From Lota lota (Eukaryota > Chordata > Actinopteri > Gadiformes > Lotidae): a stretch of DNA of 64,000 nt. Position 1 is the first letter of the stretch; each line of letters starts with the position of its first letter. The stretch covers positions 8,472,224 through 8,536,223 of the forward strand of contig JACYXH010000826.1 in assembly GCA_026745465.1 (NCBI GenBank), given 5' to 3'. The notes beneath the pieces were generated by a model. The model was not told the origin of the DNA, made no database searches, and saw only the letters and a program-made list of their open reading frames with translations. The position numbers and the translations under genes are program-made. Below, one piece after another: positions 11,303 through 64,000 of this stretch.

Positions 11303-11520
11303 ACGAATGAAAGAGGAACTACTGTGCCAACTAAACCCTCAGACATTACTCATTTCACAGTTGTCTTGACTTCCTGGAGTGCTCTTCCTGTTTTCTTCTG
11401 TCTCTCTCTATTTCTCTCATTCGCTCATTCTTTATTTATCCATCTGGGACGTCTTTATGTGCGTTAACGTGTGTTCATGTTGATGTCAGCCAACACACAG
11501 CATCAGTGTAATATCCATTT

Positions 11521-11526
11521 TTTATT
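11521..11526 (-). promoter_or_regulatory. RIMS2: Candidate RIMS2 polyadenylation signal (AATAAA)
   Basis: AATAAA on the minus strand, about 2.4 kb after the RIMS2 stop and 320 bp before the DCSTAMP ATG. Another on the same strand is at about 11428. Which one is used cannot be decided from sequence. Confidence 0.3.
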
Positions 11527-13956
11527 TTAATTTGAAAAATAACTTACATAAATCTCTGTACTCAACCATACTTTACCAAGACATAGCCTTGGAATTAACA
11601 CATTGCACCAAAGGAAAAAAAAGAAAAGGCATTTGAAAGGATAAATAGCATATGTCATTTGAGGCATTATTTCTGTTCCAAAAGACTGTTGATCTATTTG
11701 TGATAGCTTTTTTTTAACCCTGACATCTATAGTTATGTACAATGGAAATCAAAATATATAGCTTGTTACAGCAAATGAGCTTTCAATGGACATCAAAACG
11801 TAGGAGCTTAATATGGAAAAGGAATAATGCCTCAATTAAATTTCATTCAGACATACTGCAACTTTAATATTTATAAACTTCCCAGACATGAGAAGCACTT
11901 ATAATTACTAAAATTATAAAATAAAATAAAAATGGACTGGTCTTGGCCATTAAATAAACTAACAAAAATATAGTAAATTAATTTCATTTTCATAAACAAG
12001 GAAAAAATGTGTGGCAATATCCCTTGTTACTTGAACTTGTCATTAGCTCATCTTTACCAACAGTGCCTGAAAAAAATATCAACATCCATCTCTTTTCATG
12101 TTTGCTGTCTCTGGATTCGATGTAGACCTCTTGTTTTTATAAATACAGATAATTTTTGCATGTTAGTCAACAATACTGAAATAAAATACACTTGCAATTA
12201 CAACTGTGTTGTCAACCTCTGTTAAATATAAAATATTTTCCATGTCAAAAACGAAATTAAATATGATCTTTGGGGTGGAATGTTTTGATAAAACGTTGAC
12301 AGTTGGTCAGTTAAGGCCAATAACTAATTTGTTGTAGAATTCAATTTTAGGTGAGGGGTAAGGAAAGTAATGGAGTTGACATGCACTGTACAAGAAACTG
12401 CAAAAAGTCCAAATATCACTTTATCAAAACATGCTGAGTTACTGTAAGGTGTGCCCAAGCCATGTTGCAGAAGAACCTTTTCAACATGCTTGTCAAACAA
12501 ATCAAATCCCAAATGAAATAAATACTGAAAGAATACAGAACTGTAAAATAAACAACAGTCCCTCAGATCTGGCAATATCAGGGGATCGAACAATTGTAGC
12601 AATGAATTGTACGATGGTAAGTACCCTGGGATAGAGGTGAAAAGAAACAGAAAGAAACAATGTACAATTTGCACATAATGTTTATCTTTATAAGGCATGT
12701 GCCTTTTACAATGAAATAAATAGTTTACATTTATCTTCATCACTTTTTGTCACATAAACATATTTGTTAAATAAAATAAATCCTTAAACTTGTCCTTATC
12801 AGGGCATCTGCAAAAAACAGACTGTGTTGTGGACCAAAAAATTATAGTTTGTCTTTTTTTTTATCACGCTGTTGCATTCACTCCCCTTGAAAACCATGCA
12901 CTAGTGAATTTACCATAAAAAATTATATAAATTGTTGAAAATGGCTGATCGGTTGTATTTGTTTTTTTCTCTATTTTTTGCAAGTTGCAGCCTCAAGAAA
13001 ATAATTGTTCATTTTTTTTTAATTCAGCTATATTTTTGTCCATGCAAAAAAACGAAAACAATTCTTTTTCAAAAATTAAAGTAATTGAAATGTCATACAT
13101 TATATGAACTGAGAGAGAAATATGTTATCTTTCTATCTTTCCATTCTTCTTGGGGGGCCTCATGGGAGCCATGTCAGTCTTAACACATCGGCTTTGACTT
13201 GAAGTCTTTCCGGTATATTCCAATGTGGCTAGACTAAACCTATAGCATTATGGGGGGTGATTGGTGGTTTTGGGCTGGGTCATACAGGCGGACAGAATCC
13301 CTCCCACGGTAGTAGACTCCGAAACTCCATTCTACTACACAGCTAGGCCACACCAAGCTTCTCGTTAGGTACTGTTTAACCCCCCTTCAGAAACAAGTAC
13401 ATTGACATAAAACAAGGAAACAGTGAAAAAAATCTAATAAATAAAACATTGAAAGCAAAAATATGATTGATTTATGTTGGTATTCTTTTTTGTGTACATT
13501 TTTTCATTCAAAAGAAAAAAAAAAGGGCTCCTGCAGAACTGGTTGTGTGGTTCCCAGGATTGAACCCACTGCTCCCCCTACCTCCCCCCCTCCCCCACCC
13601 CCCCCTCCCCCACCCCCCCCACCCACCCCGCCCATCCCTCATGGCTTGGAACTGGATGAAAACCCGGAACCTGGCGGATTCCTCGTGCAAAGGAGTTCAT
13701 TCCGGCTTCCTCCAAAAAAACCACGACCACGACGACAGCCTGGCGAGTCTGGCCGCCAGGCGCCATTTTGCCTTGCGCTCTGTCGTGTGCGCGACCTCTT
13801 TAATTATTATTTTTTTGCTCAAAACACAGGGTCATGTTCACACCCCTAGCAACAGGCTCAGAAGACACAACATCAAGCATGCAGTGTAACTGGGGGCGAG
13901 ACGCGACCTGTACTTCAACACTGGCTGCTACAACAACGCTACCAGTCCGCTCACTG
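11527..13956 (-). other. RIMS2: Presumed long RIMS2 3'UTR
   Basis: 2.4 kb of AT-rich sequence with poly-T and poly-A runs, no dispersed repeats recognised, and no conserved ORF. It follows the RIMS2 stop directly. A C-rich block at 13570-13630 makes a Pro-rich ORF on + that I regard as spurious. Confidence 0.5.
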
Positions 13957-61580
<47,624 letters not shown>

Positions 61581-62034
61581 CTGAGATCCTTCAGGGGAGG
61601 ACGAATGGGAAAAAGAGGAAGGAAGGAAGGAAGGAGGGAAGAGTGAGAGAAGGAGAGGAGAGTGCGGGAGAGACAGAGAGAGGGGGAGGGAGAAGGTTAA
61701 TTTGTGCAGGGGGGCAGAGATACATTGCTTGAATCAGACACACCTGTTAAATCGTGTATAAAGTATAAATAGAATGTACAATATGTACAGGTAATGCAGT
61801 CTTAACCAAGACGATATACTCTATGCTGTATGTATGTAACTGAAATGTTCTGTCTCGGTCTCACCTATGCTTCACTATCAATGGTTGATGAATGGAATGA
61901 GACAGTTCTCATTCCATCCACATTGATGTGTGTGTGTGTGTGCTTCATGTGTTTTTGGTAGAGATTTTGGTTTGAGATTGTTAGATCACACACACCTACA
62001 TACACACACGCACACCCACACACACACACACCTG

Positions 62035-62066
<32 letters not shown>

Positions 62067-62744
62067 ACAGACCTACATTCACACATCTTTCTCAATGTTG
62101 ATTCTAGCTTCCACGAGTACATGACTGTTCACTTAACTTAAACAAAATGGACCCTTTGCTTTGCTTTTTACAGAAATGATCATTGCTACACTCTTCAGAC
62201 CCACTCCGACCCCCGGCGTCTCTGCGGACTTGAATCTCACGCTAACATACTCGCCACAGAGTGACTGAGCCCAGGGAAGATGATGTGTCTGTGTTGAGTG
62301 TTGAGTGTCAGGTACTAACAGCACTGTGCTGCGGACCGTACGCTGCACACTAAGTCCTATAGGTGAACCAAGAAGTGAGGCCAATTCTGTCAGTGTTTTG
62401 ATAGATGAGAGCACTTGACCATGAAACTCCCTTACTGTTTTTCTGTCAATGAATAATGCAGATTATTTACCATTATTTCTATATGCTAACTATTTCAATA
62501 CACACCAACAATAAGTCTATTGAATGCATAATGGCTAAATAGGTTGCTCATTTTTGAAAGGGGAATACATTGAAAAGGGGAAGGTGTTGAAATGCATCAC
62601 AATGGAAACAACAGTCCGTTTTTTCATCATATGAGGGCAGAAAGTAAGAACTGAGAAGCAGAGGAAAGAAGAGGAATAGGGTTTGGGCTTGGGATTACAA
62701 ACACTACATTGTTGATAAAGACAGGAGTGAAACGGCATCCTCAC

Positions 62745-62759
62745 CTCCGCAGTATGAAC
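62745..62759 (-). CDS. RIMS2: Candidate RIMS2 15-nt microexon
   Basis: cctggtttag, then GTTCATACTGCGGAG (VHTAE, phase 0 in and out), then gtgagg, a good donor. Phase fits directly before RISDSE. Support is only the pair of splice sites and the phase. Confidence 0.25.
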
Positions 62760-63316
62760 CTAAACCAGGATGTTAGGGAGGAACTACACCGGACAAGGGA
62801 TGTGTATCGAGCTTTCAGGATTTGATTTGTGATAATGGAAGTGCTAAGAAGAAATCTAAACAATTAATTATAAAATATTTGCCCTTGTTGGAACTGCTTT
62901 GTTATGTTATGCCCGTCGGCCTGCGCAGACTTGTCATCACAATCCCAGAACGGGTCTGTTTGAGAGGAAACTGTTTGATGTGGTAAGTAATCCATTTCCG
63001 TTTCATTATGTCTTTACGAGGGAAAGGATCAGGGATTGTAGGATAGGATTGTGGGAAAGCTGTTGACAAATAAGGAGAGATTACTGTGTCCCAAATCTCC
63101 AGTTACTCCTAAAGAGAGGTGCACATGTTTGTTAACAAACTGGTGTGAAGGGTAGAACAAATATGAACCAAAAATCGAAATTGACTAAATGTGGACAAAT
63201 GCAAATAAATCAAGTTAGGCTGGAGAATTGGGGCACTGGAATGGTTGACTTCAAAATGCACAGTAACACTCAGAGGCTTCCCAAAGAGGCACAGGAAGGG
63301 ACACAGTGTCCTTTAC

Positions 63317-63337
63317 CTGAGTTGTACGGGCCTTTAT
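63317..63337 (-). CDS. RIMS2: Candidate RIMS2 21-nt neuronal microexon
   Basis: ctgcttgtgatttcacag precedes 21 nt reading IKARTTQ in phase 0, then CAG / gtaaag. Both splice sites are strong. A TGC lies about 15 nt before the acceptor, the position expected for SRRM4-dependent neuronal microexons (known). In phase with the next called exon. Confidence 0.4.
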
Positions 63338-64000
63338 CTGTGAAATCACAAGCAGGCAGAACAACGCACCCGAGATGTTAAAATAACAGCAGAACAACCA
63401 AAAGCCTACACATGAGCATACCGACTGTCTCAATGAGATTTAGCGCCTCTTTAACATAAAGAACCTGCTGAAGACGGCAGCTGATCCTCATTTAGTCCTG
63501 ATTAAGTGCCAACATACATTCCTAGTGTTTCACAGGTCTTTGAAGCAATATATTGGGAGTCACTGCCATGCATTTCTTGACAAATAACAGACTCATAAAA
63601 ATAACACACTTTAAATATCTGGGCGAGTACACTGCTCTGCAAAAATGTAATGCAAATTATTAACCTATAGTAGACACGCCCACTATATTAAATTCAATCT
63701 CTCATCATTGGGTTCTGTATTTGACTACAATGATTACTTGAAATGAAAATGATTGTCAAACAAATATCATATATCTACAGTAAACTTCGGTTCAGATTAT
63801 TATTATTTTATTTCTGGATTGAAATGGGCATGGCTGATAGAGGGCCTAAAGCCGACAGGATCAAGTGGCATCTAGCGGTGCACTTGCAGAGTCCAACCAA
63901 CTATATCACCCCCCTTCACCCCTGACTTTCAAACGACGTAGGAGAAGCTATGGTGGCCTGTACTGGCTGTAAGGTGCCATTAGGTACTTCCAAAATGATG

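Larger units (their letters stand above)
61581..64000. other. RIMS2 intron to the window edge
   Basis: Apart from a GGAA/GA patch at 61617-61690, CA at 61988-62066 and the two microexon candidates, I see nothing. The next constitutive exon upstream is outside the window or not recognised. Confidence 0.5.

Noticed and set aside
13463-13889. Pro-rich ORFs on + with PPPPPPPP runs
   Set aside because: They arise from a C-rich block inside the presumed RIMS2 3'UTR, have no flanking splice or conserved domain, and two overlapping frames show the same kind of artefact.

Overview
This is nuclear DNA of a vertebrate, almost certainly a teleost fish. It has spliced genes with GT-AG introns, a very high density of CA, GA, GATA and poly-G simple repeats, and fish-type SINE and MITE copies. 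A gadiform-like genome would fit the repeat density, but that is only a guess. Three genes are recognisable from their exon translations: the 3' half of DPYS (dihydropyrimidinase, + strand, 539-7538), a complete DCSTAMP-like gene (dendrocyte-expressed seven transmembrane protein, - strand, 9573-11200), and the 3' half of RIMS2 (presynaptic active-zone scaffold RIM2, - strand, from 13957 to beyond the right edge). Order and orientation (RIMS2 and DCSTAMP in tandem, DPYS convergent on them) match the human 8q22 neighbourhood as I remember it.

Layout. 1-538 is a DPYS intron carrying a truncated MITE. 539-7538 holds the last five DPYS exons; a tRNA-derived SINE ends about 30 bp before one acceptor. 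7539-9572 is the AT-rich convergent intergenic space. 9573-11200 is DCSTAMP in two coding exons. 11201-13956 holds the presumed DCSTAMP promoter and the RIMS2 3'UTR. 13957-17851 has the compact C2B-encoding exons of RIMS2 and the alternative first exon of the short gamma isoform. 17852-61580 is large repeat-rich introns around the exons for the serine/arginine-rich linker between C2A and C2B, several of them phase-symmetric cassettes. 61581-64000 is intron with two candidate microexons.

In RIMS2 every called exon junction keeps reading phase, which is the main evidence that the exon set is right. The reading runs RISDSE.. - DYRPNGRD.. - SHFLTLPR.. - His-rich - SRSADQRP.. - RRGRQLPQLPP - (optional cassettes) - VDMQERTRQMK - SSDSDVSDVS - (optional Glu/Gly/Lys-rich cassette) - KRRSSIGAKM - GGKKLRSTIQ - LIFPGVRL - C2B - stop. 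The gamma first exon (MGRQGHD..) splices in phase to the GGKKLRSTIQ exon.

The genes do not form a functional pathway. DPYS acts in cytosolic pyrimidine breakdown, DCSTAMP in fusion of osteoclasts and macrophage giant cells, and RIMS2 in neurotransmitter release; they are conserved neighbours. Nothing here looks like a wholly new system. The best leads are the RIMS2 cassette and microexon candidates, unusual splice-site contexts built from simple repeats, and a set of perfect hairpins in intronic DNA.
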